From Streptomyces sp. G44 (GTDB lineage: Bacteria > Actinomycetota > Actinomycetes > Streptomycetales > Streptomycetaceae), in NCBI RefSeq assembly GCF_016905445.1, contig NZ_JAFEXF010000001.1, positions 1 to 64,000 on the forward strand: DNA of 64,000 nt. The letters are read 5' to 3'. Under the pieces are notes generated by a model. That model searched no databases. It saw nothing but the letters and a program-made list of their open reading frames with translations, and was not told the DNA's origin. Made by a program: the position numbers and the translations under genes. Of the stretch, positions 27,823 to 37,145 are shown in pieces. Each line of letters starts with the position of its first letter. Position 1 is the stretch's first letter.

Positions 27823-28388
27823 GTGCGATCGTGTGGATCGGTGTACCGCTCCCCGGCTTGAACAGTAGGTGGGGCTCTGCTGAGACTCGATCGGGGCTTC
27901 CCAGAGCTTGTCCGCGTTGAAACAGATTTGGTTCCCCGAGTTCTTGCCATGCGTCAGTGTGAGGCTGGACAACTTCGTCATGAAGTTGTCTACTTGGTGG
28001 CGCTGACCTGCATCGATGCGGCTGTGCCCATCCCTGACCTGCGCGGATAAGTCTTTCAACGTCTTTCAGGATCGTGCTGCGTTACGCGGTCGATTCTCCC
28101 CACGCGCTCCCCAGGACCGTCGATACTCCCCAGATTCTCCCCAGGAAGTGACGTTGCGGCGGGTCTGGTGGCACGGGACGTCATGCCACCGGAGGCGCTG
28201 CCAAGGGCACGTTGAGTGACGGCCTGCGAGGGCAGGGCCGAAGCCTGGCGCTGAGCAGATGAGCGCAAGGCGTGAACCTGACTCTGCCTGGGAGCCTCAG
28301 GTTCGACCCCGCCGTCGGAAGTCGACAGACATCGGCCAGCTCCAGCGGCAAATCGCCCTACAAGACCTCGCCGACGAGCAGGGCGAGT
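27823..28388. other. Intergenic stretch after the NTPase gene
   Basis: No supported gene in 566 bp. CTCCCCA occurs four times between about 28090 and 28150. A short plus-strand frame from 28259 (containing TDIGQLQRQIALQDLADEQG, helical) could be a gene remnant, but it runs into the antisense of the glycine-rich gene and has no recognised family. Confidence 0.4.
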
Positions 28389-29228
28389 TCAGCGGTGGAA
28401 GCGGACGATCACGCACCCGGGCTGTCCTGCTCGGCCGTCGCTGCCTTCGCGGCCGGCGGTGCCGCCGCCGGCAGAGCCACCGGCACCGGCGCGGCCAGCG
28501 TCGTCGCAGGAGGCGGGAACTGGTCCGGCGGGGTTGCCGCCGGCGCCGCCGCTGCCGCCCCGGGCGGTGCCGCTGACGCCATTGGTGCCGTTGGTACCCG
28601 TGGTGCCCGGCTTGTAGCCGCAGTGGCCCTCGCGGGGGCTTTTGCCGCCGGCGCCGGCGGTGTCGCCGCCGAACATGGCGGAGCCGAGCCCACCGGCGCC
28701 GCCGATGCCGCCGGGCGCGGTGTCGCTACGGCCGCTGAGGCTGACGGAGGTGTCGCCGCCGTCGCCGCCCTTGCCGCCGTGATTCGAGCCGCCTACGGAG
28801 GAGCTGATGCCGCCGGCGCCGCCGTATCCGCCACGGCCAACTGTGATGCGCACGAGGTCGCCGTTCTTGACGAAGTAGTCGCACTCCATGCGCCCGCCGC
28901 CACCCCCGCCGCCACCACCACCCCCATTGCCGATGCCACCGCCACCGCCGCCGGCACCGGCAGCGATGACGGTCACGCTGACCGTGAGGGAGCCGTCCGG
29001 CAGCTCGCAGGACGCGGGTCCCACCTTCTTGAATGTGACGCCACTCACGCAGGTGGTCGTGGCGGCGGCTGGAGGGGCCAGTGTCACCGGCGCCACCACG
29101 CCCCCCACGGTCACTGCAACGGCCGCAGCCAACAGCTTGGATCGGTGCTGGGATTGTTCATCGTCATGTCCGAGGAGGCTACGGAGGGACAGGGGCCAGC
29201 GCCTCGCGACTGGCTGGGCACCACTCAT
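28389..29228 (-). CDS. Secreted glycine-rich protein (PGRS-like)
   Basis: A 279-aa protein. From ATG 29228 there is a basic N-terminus (SGAQPVARRWPLSLRSLLG), a hydrophobic core (KLLAAAVAVTVGGVVAPVTL) and an AAA-T cleavage-like site, i.e. a signal peptide of about 58 residues. The mature part is very Gly/Ala-rich, with long runs of GG near residue 90-110 and GTTGTNGTNG-like repeats, and ends CVIVRFHR. Such C-terminal motifs occur in surface glycine-rich proteins. The start is uncertain because a competing ATG in another frame lies near 29175. The function is unknown. Confidence 0.55.
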   Translation of the reverse strand: MSGAQPVARRWPLSLRSLLGHDDEQSQHRSKLLAAAVAVTVGGVVAPVTLAPPAAATTTCVSGVTFKKVGPASCELPDGSLTVSVTVIAAGAGGGGGGIGNGGGGGGGGGGGRMECDYFVKNGDLVRITVGRGGYGGAGGISSSVGGSNHGGKGGDGGDTSVSLSGRSDTAPGGIGGAGGLGSAMFGGDTAGAGGKSPREGHCGYKPGTTGTNGTNGVSGTARGGSGGAGGNPAGPVPASCDDAGRAGAGGSAGGGTAGREGSDGRAGQPGCVIVRFHR

Positions 29229-29316
29229 TCGTGGGACTCGCCGGTTCGGCTTGCGTGCTGCGAATGTCCCACCTCCACCTGCCGTTACGCTCCCGCACGA
29301 TGAACACGTTGTGGGG

Positions 29317-29502
29317 TTGAGGGAACTGCTTGACGACAGTCGTCTGTTCGACCGGGACACCTACCGACGGCGCAACATGATCGAGCGCTGCTTCAACCGG
29401 CTCAAGGGCTTCCGCGGGGTCGCCACGAGATACAAAGACCGCCACTTCCTACGAAACAGCGGTCACCCTGCATCGTTCCTGCTCTGGGCAAGATTCGTTT
29501 GA
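29317..29502 (+). pseudogene. IS5-type transposase 3' remnant
   Basis: The plus-strand frame ending at 29502 contains LFDRDTYRRRNMIERCFNRL and KGFRGVATRYKDRHFL. This is the conserved C-terminal region of IS5-group DDE transposases, including the catalytic glutamate region (IERCFNRLK). The catalytic core and any 5' half are absent, so it is a decayed insertion-sequence tail. Confidence 0.75.
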
Positions 29503-29648
29503 AGACGGACCCTGGTTCGACGGTGCGAATCGTTCCTGCGGTGAATGTCTTCGGCTGTGTGGGTGAGCGCAACCCGCCATGTCTCGGGCGGAGGTGTGAA
29601 GGCCGGTAGAAGACGGGGGTCGTACCGTCCTCCTGAAGGGTGTTCGTG

Positions 29649-30242
29649 ATGAGCCGTGGCTTGATCGTCGTGGATGTGCAGAAGGACTTCTGCGAAGGAG
29701 GCAGTGTTCCCGTCGCGGGAGGCGCGCAGCTCGCCACCGCGATCGCCGAGCTGGTGGAGCAGAGCGCGGGCGGTGACTACCAGTACGTCGTGGCCACCCG
29801 CGACCACCACATCGACCCGGGCAGCCACTTCTCCTCGAACCCGGACTTCAAGGACAGCTTCCCCGTCCACTGCGTCGCCGGAGACGAAGGCGGAGAATTC
29901 CACCCGAACTTCGCCCCCGCCGCCGCCGGCGGCAAGGTCCACGCCGTCTTCTTCAAGGGCGCCCACAGCGCGTCCAAAAGCGGCTTCGAGGGCGCGGACG
30001 CCGAAGGAACTTCCCTCGCGGACTGGCTGCGCGCACGCGGGGTGCGGCATGTCGACGTGGTGGGCATCGCAACCGACCACTGCGTGCGCGCCACCGCCCT
30101 GGACGCTGCCGCGGCCGGATTCAAAACACGGGTACGCCTGGACTACACGGTCGGTGTCGCCCCCGACACCATTGCCTCCACTCTGGACGACTTCCGCCAG
30201 GCAGGCATCAAGGTGTCCGGCAAGACACCGGCCCCAAGGTAG
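29649..30242 (+). CDS. pncA: Nicotinamidase
   Basis: A 197-aa isochorismatase-superfamily hydrolase converting nicotinamide to nicotinate for NAD salvage. The catalytic triad is visible: Asp in LIVVDVQKDFCEGG, Lys in VFFKGAH, and Cys in IATDHCVRATALDA. Metal-ligand residues are in TRDHHIDPGSHF. The length is that of PncA. ATG 29649 is preceded by GAAGGG; the upstream in-frame GTG is less likely. Confidence 0.92.
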   Translation: MSRGLIVVDVQKDFCEGGSVPVAGGAQLATAIAELVEQSAGGDYQYVVATRDHHIDPGSHFSSNPDFKDSFPVHCVAGDEGGEFHPNFAPAAAGGKVHAVFFKGAHSASKSGFEGADAEGTSLADWLRARGVRHVDVVGIATDHCVRATALDAAAAGFKTRVRLDYTVGVAPDTIASTLDDFRQAGIKVSGKTPAPR

Positions 30243-30317
30243 CCCCGCAGGCAGGACAACGCCCTCGCCCTGCGGAGGTCCACGCCCGCGGAACCGGGCC
30301 CAGCGAGGTTGCTGAGC

Positions 30318-30473
30318 ATGTGCGGGGTTGTTGTCTGCGGATTCTGCCGGGCCACTGCGGCCACGGGTGGAGTGCGGACTCTCAGCGCGCATGGGGAGTT
30401 CTCGTCGGTGACCTGGCATAGCCCTGACTGCCCGCACCACGTAGCCGATCTCATCCTCGCTGGGCGCAGCTGA
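30318..30473 (+). CDS. Small Cys/His-rich protein
   Basis: A 51-codon frame from ATG 30318 to TGA 30473 encodes MCGVVVCGFCRATAATGG and ends HSPDCPHHVADLILAGRS. The CxxC pair (C7, C10) and a later C-x2-HH group could bind one zinc. It lies in the 546-bp space between pncA and the EF-hand gene, which otherwise holds nothing I recognise. No family is known to me and the Shine-Dalgarno is weak, so this is tentative. Confidence 0.35.
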   Translation: MCGVVVCGFCRATAATGGVRTLSAHGEFSSVTWHSPDCPHHVADLILAGRS

Positions 30474-30788
30474 CGCCAACTGTCTCCGCGTCCGCGTCCG
30501 CGTCGGCTTCCCGCTGATTGGCTCGCAGGTCAGCGGTAGGTCTGGTGGCACACGAGGCGATGGCGGGGCTGGTGACGCCGCGGGCTATGCGGCACAGCTC
30601 CGCGGATGTCCGCGGCACCCGCTCCGGCGGCGGGCCGGATGGGTCGGTGCGGCTTCCGTGACCGCGTGCTCTATTTGACGGATAAGCGCATTATCTGTTG
30701 TAGCCGAGGTTCGATCTGGCGCCTCGTACGGGTACTACCGGTCGTCGGTGGCGTTTCAGGCGCCGTCCTGGCAGGCAGGGTGTCGGGC

Positions 30789-31352
30789 ATGGAGATCTCA
30801 CCGTTCCTGCTGCGCAAGCTCGCCCGCCGTTTCGACACCTTCGACACCAACCGTGACGGTTATGTCGACCGCGCCGACTTCGAGTCGGCCTGCGACCGCC
30901 TCGCCGCCGCTTTCCAGCTCGCGACCGAGGCCCCCGCGCTCAAGCACATGCGGGAGCTGAGCGACGGCCTGTGGCAGCACTTGTCCCAGGTCGCGGACAC
31001 CGACGTCGATGGACGCATCAGCCTGGCCGAGTACCAGGCGGCGTTCGCCGCCGGCCTGCTGGTCACGCCCGCTTCCTTCGACGCCGGGTACGTGCCGTTC
31101 CTCGATGCGCTGATGGACATCGCGGACCAGGATGGCGACGGGAAACTGACCCGGGACGAGCAGGTTCGCTGGTCCGGCGCCCTGATGGGGCTGCCTGAAG
31201 CGGACGCTCGCGAGGTCTTCGGCCGCCTCGACCGGGACGCCGACGGGCTGATCAGCCGCGACGAGATGCTCCAGGCAATCCGTGAGTTCTACTTCAACGA
31301 GGAACCGACCTCCGCCGGCGTGTGGCTGCTCGGACCACTGGACCCCGCCTAG
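30789..31352 (+). CDS. EF-hand calcium-binding protein (calerythrin/CabB-like)
   Basis: A 187-aa protein with four canonical EF-hand loops: [36 protein letters not shown] and [12 protein letters not shown], each with the 1-3-5-12 oxygen ligands. It resembles Streptomyces calcium-binding proteins of the calerythrin group, which buffer or sense Ca2+. Start ATG 30789 ([19 protein letters not shown]) is chosen because similarity begins there; the frame is open upstream. Confidence 0.9.
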   Translation: MEISPFLLRKLARRFDTFDTNRDGYVDRADFESACDRLAAAFQLATEAPALKHMRELSDGLWQHLSQVADTDVDGRISLAEYQAAFAAGLLVTPASFDAGYVPFLDALMDIADQDGDGKLTRDEQVRWSGALMGLPEADAREVFGRLDRDADGLISRDEMLQAIREFYFNEEPTSAGVWLLGPLDPA

Positions 31353-31582
31353 CAAGCAAACCTGTCACCCGGACGGCCGACTCCGGAGAGCGGACTGCAA
31401 GACAGGAGCTGCGGCGGCCGGCTGACCGCTCGGTGGTTCGCCGTTGGGATCACTTTCCGACAGGGGCATGTTTCCACTCAGCAGCCGGAAGTTACGCCCT
31501 CGCCCGCCGTCCAGCGGGGATGATCAATGCGCTCCGGGCGTCCTGTACGCCCGGCCCGTACACGTGAAACGAAGGAGTGGGC

Positions 31583-31795
31583 ATGTCCGAGCGTCAGAGC
31601 GGCACCGTGAAGTGGTTCAACGACGAGAAGGGATTCGGGTTCATCACCCCCGAGAGTGGCCCCGATCTCTTCGTGCACTTCAGGGCGATTCAGGGCAGCG
31701 GCTTCAAGAGCCTCAAGGAAGGCCAGAAGGTGACCTTCGTTGCTGTGCAGGGCCAGAAGGGCATGCAGGCGGATGAGGTCATGGCGGACTGGTGA
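31583..31795 (+). CDS. Cold-shock protein, CspA family
   Basis: A 70-aa single OB-fold RNA/DNA-binding protein with both RNA-binding motifs, KGFGFI and DLFVHF. ATG 31583 lies six bases after GAAGGAG. The hydrophobic core is slightly divergent ([17 protein letters not shown]). It probably acts as an RNA chaperone. A stem-loop follows at 31869-31891. Confidence 0.95.
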   Translation: MSERQSGTVKWFNDEKGFGFITPESGPDLFVHFRAIQGSGFKSLKEGQKVTFVAVQGQKGMQADEVMADW

Positions 31796-31868
31796 GCCCA
31801 CTGGCCCGGCGTCGCGTGGGGCGTATACCCCTGAGGTGGCGTTCGGCGGCGGAGAGCGCTCTGTCCGG

Positions 31869-31891
31869 ACCGGGCCCTAACACGGCCCGGT
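31869..31891. terminator. Stem-loop after the cold-shock gene
   Basis: ACCGGGCC (31869-31876) pairs with GGCCCGGT (31884-31891) across a 7-nt loop. There is no U-tract. It probably ends cspA transcription. The rest of 31796-32186 (about 390 bp) shows no gene. Confidence 0.5.
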
Positions 31892-32186
31892 ACCCGACCC
31901 AGCCCAGGAGGTGGGCACCGGGGGTCCGAAGAGATGCCGGGGGAAGGTGCCGGGACGGTCTACGCCCCCAGTAGCGGCGGGGTCGCCATCCGGCGGCGTA
32001 GAAGCGGGCGGGCTGGCCGGGTATGCCGGGTTGCCGATCTCGCACGCACTGCGGTGCAAGGGCAAAGCAGCCTGCGGTGTTGCGGCAGGGCGACCGGCTC
32101 CGCTGATGTCGACCGTCGGATGCCGCACGCAACACGGGCCCGTGGCCTCTCCCATGGACAGGCCCGGAGCACCACGTGGGGCGGCC

Positions 32187-33068
32187 TCACCCGGGCTTGC
32201 GCGCTTCCCAGGAAGCAATGACGAAATGACCGGCACGCGCTGCCTCGCACAGTGCGCGGATGCCCTGGAGCATGAAACGGAGAAGCGGCGTCGCCTCGTC
32301 GTCGTCAACCAGGGCGTCGGCCTGGTCGAGGAGGGACCAGACGGGATCGAGGCTTCCTTCGTCGGAGGCGTCACCCACGGAGACGGCTTCGAATCCCGCG
32401 GCGCGCAGGTGTTCGGTCAGTTCACGGGGTGAGGACAGGTGGGACAGCGCGTGGTGGCGGCAGATCGGCTCGATGAAGCCAGCCGCCTCCTCGGGGGAGA
32501 GGCCATCCTTGGCCAGCCAGTCGTAGCCGAGCGACACGGCACCCGGCTTCAGTACGCGCGCGATCTCTGCGTGCACTCGCCCCTTGTCCGGTACGTGGCA
32601 GATAGCTTGGAAGCTGTACACGGCATCGAAGGTCTCGTCAGGGAAGGGAATCGCTTGCGCGTCACCCTTGACGAACTGAGTCCTGTCCGCCAGACCGGCT
32701 TCTGCGGCCCTGGTGCGAGCCTGGTTCACGCGCAGGTCACTCAGGTCGAGGCCCGTCACGTGGGCACCGGAGTGTGCCGCGATGGTGAGTGCTGGGCCGC
32801 CTACGCCGCTTCCGATGTCCAATGCCTTCTTTCCCGGCCGCAACCCCGCGCGGTCGGCCAGTCGGCATTCCACCGCCTTCTGCGCCTCTCGTAGCGACGC
32901 TTCCCCGTTGAAGGGCGGGAAGTGATGCGACTCTCCCCAGCCGGCACAGTAGATGTCGTTCGCCAAGCCGTAGTAAGTGGCCACCATTTCGGCACAGTTG
33001 GCGTCCCGGCTGCTCCGATCTGACACCAATTCCTCAAGCCGGTGGAACTCTGTCACGTCGCTGGTCAT
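32187..33068 (-). CDS. Sterol C24-methyltransferase-like SAM methyltransferase
   Basis: This 293-aa enzyme resembles ERG6/SMT. The N-terminal YYGLANDIYCAGWGESHHFP corresponds to the sterol-binding region of SMTs (consensus YEWGWGQSFHF). SAM binding is at LDIGSGVGGPALTIA, followed by GLDLSDLRVNQAR and the motif VYSFQAICHVPD. SMTs add methyl groups to C24 of a sterol side chain. It is divergent from the sterol reductase gene in the same cluster, which supports the assignment. A related small-molecule methyltransferase (gamma-tocopherol type) is the main alternative. Confidence 0.72.
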   Translation of the reverse strand: MTSDVTEFHRLEELVSDRSSRDANCAEMVATYYGLANDIYCAGWGESHHFPPFNGEASLREAQKAVECRLADRAGLRPGKKALDIGSGVGGPALTIAAHSGAHVTGLDLSDLRVNQARTRAAEAGLADRTQFVKGDAQAIPFPDETFDAVYSFQAICHVPDKGRVHAEIARVLKPGAVSLGYDWLAKDGLSPEEAAGFIEPICRHHALSHLSSPRELTEHLRAAGFEAVSVGDASDEGSLDPVWSLLDQADALVDDDEATPLLRFMLQGIRALCEAARAGHFVIASWEARKPG

Positions 33069-33519
33069 GGCTGGACTCTTTCCTCGGCGGCGTCAGGCAG
33101 TATCTGTTCGTCAGCGGACGACAGGACACCTACGGTCGCGAAGAACCTACCGTCGTACAGGAGCGGCAGCTGTCCAAGCCACAGCGATTGCGTGCCGTTT
33201 TCCCTCGACGGTGTTACCGGAAGCGCGGTGCGTGTTCGTCATCCGTTGGAGTGGTGAGCGCTGGGCTGTCCGCTGCTACGCTCCGGCCGAATCACGGCTC
33301 CGACAAGCGTCTGCACGGCTACGTCCAGGCAGCCCCACGCTCTCCCAACGTACCTTCTGCCGCCCATTCTTCGGAGCGATGAGGTGAAAGCTTGGTACTC
33401 GCAAGCGCCGCTGACTCAATAGCATGGCCGACCCGCGGCAGCTTCTGACCCCGGTTCACCTGCCACGGCGGGAGCGGAAACCGGCTTGCCATGAGCACCC
33501 TCTGACCAGTGAGGCACAC

Positions 33520-34578
33520 GTGTCGATCGTCGTCGTGTTGGGATTCGTCGGACTGCTGTTCCTCGGATCGCGAGTGTTGCCGGGCCCTGTTGTGCAGGGT
33601 GCCAAGAGCCACGCAGGCTGTCCGCAATACCGCCTCAACGGGATGAAGCTGTTCTTGCTGTCGGTCGTCATGGCCGGTGCGGCATGGATCTGGGCCCCGC
33701 ATTTGCTGGCCTACCCCGCCCGGAACTCCGGTGAGCTCCTCGTCGCGGCCAATGTGTTCGCCTTCGCGCTGGCGACAGCCCTCTACGTAAGGGGGCGGCG
33801 CGGTTCACCGCCTGGACGCAGGAGTTCTCCGGCGCGTGCGCTCGTCGACTATGTCCGTGGCGTGGAACTCAACCCCGCGTGGGGCGGCGTGGACCTCAAG
33901 TTGTTCTCGTACCGGCCATCGCTCATCGCGCTGTTCCTCTTCAACGTCTCGTACCTGGCCGCCCAATATCTCGACGGCGGTTCCGTCAGCGGCCGGATGG
34001 CGCTCTACCAGGTGTTCTTCTTCATCTACATCGCGAACTATTTCCAGTTCGAAGGGGGGATGATCTACACCTGGGACATCCTGGCGGAGCGGTTCGGGTG
34101 GATGCTGGTGTGGGGTGACTTTGTCCTCGTCCCCTTCTTCTACAGCCTCCCGGGCCGGACCCTGGTGGGCGTCCACGAGCCGCTTGCCCTGTGGGCGGGG
34201 ATTTCCTGCACGCTCCTCTTCCTCACCGGCTTCTGGCTCTTCCGTGGCGCCAACGAGCAGAAACACCGGTTCAAGCAGGACCGCGGGATCACGATCTGGG
34301 GGCGTCCGGCGGAAACAGTCGGAGGAAAGCTACTGGTCTCCGGCTTCTGGGGCCTCGGCAGGAAGCTCAACTACACGGGCGAGCTGCTCGTGTACACCAG
34401 CTGGACGGTGCTGTGCGGGACCACTTCGCTCGCGCCGTACCTGGTTCTCGTCTTCCTCGCCGGGCTGTTCGTACACCGGGCCCACCGGGACGACAAGCGG
34501 TGCCGCGCTAAGTACGGGGCCGTGTGGCTGGAGTACTGCCGGCGGGCCAGGTTCAGGATGGTTCCCTTCCTGTACTGA
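33520..34578 (+). CDS. Sterol reductase, ERG24/DHCR7 family
   Basis: A 352-aa polytopic membrane protein of the ERG4/ERG24 family, which reduces the C14=C15 or C7=C8 double bond of sterols with NADPH. Family features are LNPAWGGVDLKLFSYRPSLI, FEGGMIYTWDILAERFGWML, WGDFVLVPFFYSLPGRTLV, LVSGFWGLGRKLNYTGELL, and the C-terminal CRAKYGAVWLEYCRRARFRM. About eight membrane segments are visible. GTG 33520 follows GAGG and fits the start of homology (LPGPVVQG); ATG 33424 is the longer alternative. The 450 bp upstream is the divergent promoter region with the methyltransferase. Given CYP51 nearby, C14 reduction is the likelier activity. Confidence 0.87.
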   Translation: MSIVVVLGFVGLLFLGSRVLPGPVVQGAKSHAGCPQYRLNGMKLFLLSVVMAGAAWIWAPHLLAYPARNSGELLVAANVFAFALATALYVRGRRGSPPGRRSSPARALVDYVRGVELNPAWGGVDLKLFSYRPSLIALFLFNVSYLAAQYLDGGSVSGRMALYQVFFFIYIANYFQFEGGMIYTWDILAERFGWMLVWGDFVLVPFFYSLPGRTLVGVHEPLALWAGISCTLLFLTGFWLFRGANEQKHRFKQDRGITIWGRPAETVGGKLLVSGFWGLGRKLNYTGELLVYTSWTVLCGTTSLAPYLVLVFLAGLFVHRAHRDDKRCRAKYGAVWLEYCRRARFRMVPFLY

Positions 34579-34627
34579 TGCCAGGGCGCGCACGTGGGAC
34601 CGCGACCCTACGGCCCTCCGAGGCGCA

Positions 34628-35929
34628 TCACCAGGGGCTCATGAACGCCACTCCGCGAGGCAACCGCTGCCGTGGCAGGCCGACATGGGAGCCGCTCATC
34701 CACCACAGCCACTCCGCGAGTCCGGTAACGGTCGAGGCGACGTCGATGATGTCCCGGTCGTTGTGCCGCATGGTCAGCGTCAGGGCTCCAGCGGCGATGT
34801 TCGTGACCGAGCCGCTCAGCGCGGCTCGGCGGTGTTCCTGCACCCCCAGAAGGCGCATGGTGCGTGCCCGTTCCTGAGGATCGGCGCGCCAGATGTCGAA
34901 CAACGACCGCCGCAGTGCCAGGGTGGCCCGGTCTTCGTCCGTCAGGACACGGTGCACCGCGGCAGCCACTCGTTCGGGGGCGCGGGACTGTGCGGTACGC
35001 GTCCGGCGGTAGGCGGCCAAGTCCGGCTGCGCGCCGAGGCACTCCCCGTCCAGGATCGCGCACGTCAGTCCTTGGGCCGCCAGCGGATGGCCGTACCCGA
35101 CAGCGTCTCCCACCAGCGCGACGCGCCCGCGCCCGAAGAACGCCCTTCTGCGGAAGCGGCTGGCTGCCCATTGGACGTGACCCTCGCGCAACTGTGTGCG
35201 AAAGGCTTCGGCCAACCGGTGGGGCAGGTGTGGTGCGTACCGTTGCTCGAGGTACGCGAGCACTTCACCGGGACCGGGTTTGCTCAGGGGGACGTCCAGG
35301 CAGAGGCGTACCTGATCGGGACCGATGCGGTAGGCGAGTGCCGATCCAGGGCCCCCGAGGAAGATGTGTCCGTACCCCTCGACCGGTAGTCGGGCCCCGG
35401 GGACCACCAGCCCGGCGGTGTAGGAGAGGGCGATGGCCGGAGCTGAGCCTTCCCGCAGGGATCGTCGGACGGTGGAGGCACGGCCGTCGGCACCCACGAC
35501 GACCCGGGCCGTGAGGGGACCGGTGTCCGTGAGGACTTCGCCGCGGTCCGTCGCCCCGGCGAGGCGCCCGCCACGACGCAGCACGGCGTTCGTAGTGCTG
35601 GTCACGGCGTCTTGCAAGCGCTCAACGAGCGCGTGATGGGGCCCGGTCAACGCGGTTCCCCGGGTGTAAGGCAGCTCGATCGGCGCTTCGCCGTTTCCCG
35701 GGTGCAGTACGAATCCACGGTTTGTGATGAACGGCTGCCCTCCCATGTTGACGCCGAGACGTGCCAGAGCGGCTACACCAGCCGGGTGCAGCCACTCACC
35801 CGAGAAGACGCCGCGGCGATCGGTGTGCGGCTCGAAAAGCTGCACCCGAGCACCATTCCGGGCGAGCGCGAGCGCTGCGGCACAGCCGCCCGCCCCGGCG
35901 CCGGCCACCACAACGTCTGGAACCTTCAT
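34628..35929 (-). CDS. Squalene-monooxygenase-like FAD enzyme
   Basis: A 433-aa flavoprotein with FAD-binding AGAGAGGCAAALALARNG, the DG motif GADGRASTVRRSL and the GD motif ALVGDAVGYGHPLAAQGLT. The segment GVFSGEWLHPAGVAALARLG parallels the squalene-epoxidase signature R-I-VGELLQPGG. Epoxidation of squalene to 2,3-oxidosqualene supplies the substrate of the oxidosqualene cyclase encoded five genes away. ATG 35929 follows AGGGAAG. It is divergent from the main operon. Other group-A flavin monooxygenases or geranylgeranyl-reductase-like proteins remain possible. Confidence 0.68.
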   Translation of the reverse strand: MKVPDVVVAGAGAGGCAAALALARNGARVQLFEPHTDRRGVFSGEWLHPAGVAALARLGVNMGGQPFITNRGFVLHPGNGEAPIELPYTRGTALTGPHHALVERLQDAVTSTTNAVLRRGGRLAGATDRGEVLTDTGPLTARVVVGADGRASTVRRSLREGSAPAIALSYTAGLVVPGARLPVEGYGHIFLGGPGSALAYRIGPDQVRLCLDVPLSKPGPGEVLAYLEQRYAPHLPHRLAEAFRTQLREGHVQWAASRFRRRAFFGRGRVALVGDAVGYGHPLAAQGLTCAILDGECLGAQPDLAAYRRTRTAQSRAPERVAAAVHRVLTDEDRATLALRRSLFDIWRADPQERARTMRLLGVQEHRRAALSGSVTNIAAGALTLTMRHNDRDIIDVASTVTGLAEWLWWMSGSHVGLPRQRLPRGVAFMSPW

Positions 35930-36098
35930 CAACCGTCTTCCCTGTCCGCGTACGTCCCCCAGGCCGGGCCCATTGTGCCGGTCACTTCTGGTGATAACGT
36001 CACCACGCACCGTGAGGGGCGCGGGGGGCGCCGGATGTCCGCTGCCGCACTCGCGTCGGATGGACCTCGCGTCGGATGGACGATGAAGGGGACACAGC

Positions 36099-37145
36099 AT
36101 GATTCTCGTGACGGGCGGCACTGGGCACCTGGGGGCCAACCTGGTGCGCCGCCTGGTCGCCGACGGCCACCAGGTTCGCGTGCTGGTGCGCGACACCGGT
36201 GCCGCCCAGGGCGCGTTGGACGGATTGCCCGTGCAGAAGGTCATCGGCGACGTACGGGACCGCGCATCGGTTTCGGCTGCGGTCGACGGCTGCAACCGCG
36301 TCTTCCACTGCGCGGCGCGGGTCTCCACGTCCGCTCGAGGACATCGCGGCATCTACGACGTCAACGTGACGGGTACACGGCACGTGCTGGAAGCGGCGTG
36401 GCACTCAGGTGTCCAACGCGTCGTGGTCACCGGTTCGTTCAGTGCGACCGGTAACCCACTGGGGCGGCCGAGCACCGAGGACGATCCGCACTACCCCTTC
36501 GAGGAGCACACCCCGTACACCCGGAGCAAAGTGCTCGTCGAGCACGAGTGCCACAGGGCCGCTTCCCAGGGCCTGGACGTCGTAGTGGCCGTGTCCACGG
36601 CCATCGTGGGCCCCCACGACTACCGGCCTTCCCGGATGGGCCGGTTGCTGCTGGACTTCGCCCACGGGCGACTGCTCGCCTATATCCCCGGTGGCTTCGA
36701 GTTCGTCTCCACTCAGGACCTCGTCGAGGGTCATCTGCTCGCCATGGCGCACGGCCGTCCGGGAGGCAAGTACCTGCTGTCGACGGAATTCCGCACCGTG
36801 GACCAGATGCTGGACCTCTACAGCGAGGCCACGGGACGTCCCAAGCCCAGGCTCCGCGTGCCTGCTCCGATGATGCACGGCCTTGCCCGGTTCATGGATG
36901 CGCCGAGGGCGGTGCTCGCTCCGCACCGGGAGCCGCGCTTCACTCCGGCCGCGGTGGGCTTTCTCCGCTCCCAGCGTCGCGCGGACTGCTCCCGTAGCCG
37001 CACCCAACTCGGGTTCCGGCCGGGGGACATTGCCCAGGCGGTGGAGCAGGCGTACCGCTGCTTCGTCGACCGCGGCCTGGTCGAGCGCGCCCGCCGGTCG
37101 CAGCCTGCCCCGGCGGGCCGCGGCACCGCGTGGAGCGTGCGGTGA
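36099..37145 (+). CDS. NAD(P)-dependent 3-beta-hydroxysteroid dehydrogenase-like protein (SdmB/HpnA-like)
   Basis: A 348-aa extended SDR. The cofactor motif TGGTGHLG is at residues 5-12, catalytic YTRSK is near 150, and STAIVGPHDYRPSRMGRLLLDF follows as in HpnA and 3-beta-HSD/C4-decarboxylases. It is the first gene of the operon containing CYP51, the Rieske oxygenase and the cyclase. In bacterial sterol C4-demethylation a Rieske enzyme (SdmA) works with such a reductase (SdmB). ATG 36099 follows AAGGGG. The stop overlaps the next start as GTGA. Confidence 0.75.
   Translation: MILVTGGTGHLGANLVRRLVADGHQVRVLVRDTGAAQGALDGLPVQKVIGDVRDRASVSAAVDGCNRVFHCAARVSTSARGHRGIYDVNVTGTRHVLEAAWHSGVQRVVVTGSFSATGNPLGRPSTEDDPHYPFEEHTPYTRSKVLVEHECHRAASQGLDVVVAVSTAIVGPHDYRPSRMGRLLLDFAHGRLLAYIPGGFEFVSTQDLVEGHLLAMAHGRPGGKYLLSTEFRTVDQMLDLYSEATGRPKPRLRVPAPMMHGLARFMDAPRAVLAPHREPRFTPAAVGFLRSQRRADCSRSRTQLGFRPGDIAQAVEQAYRCFVDRGLVERARRSQPAPAGRGTAWSVR

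Noticed and set aside
36099..37145. Hopanoid-associated HpnA as the sole assignment
   Set aside because: Sequence alone cannot separate HpnA from 3-beta-HSD types; the CYP51/Rieske/OSC context favours a sterol role, so it is given as SdmB/HpnA-like.
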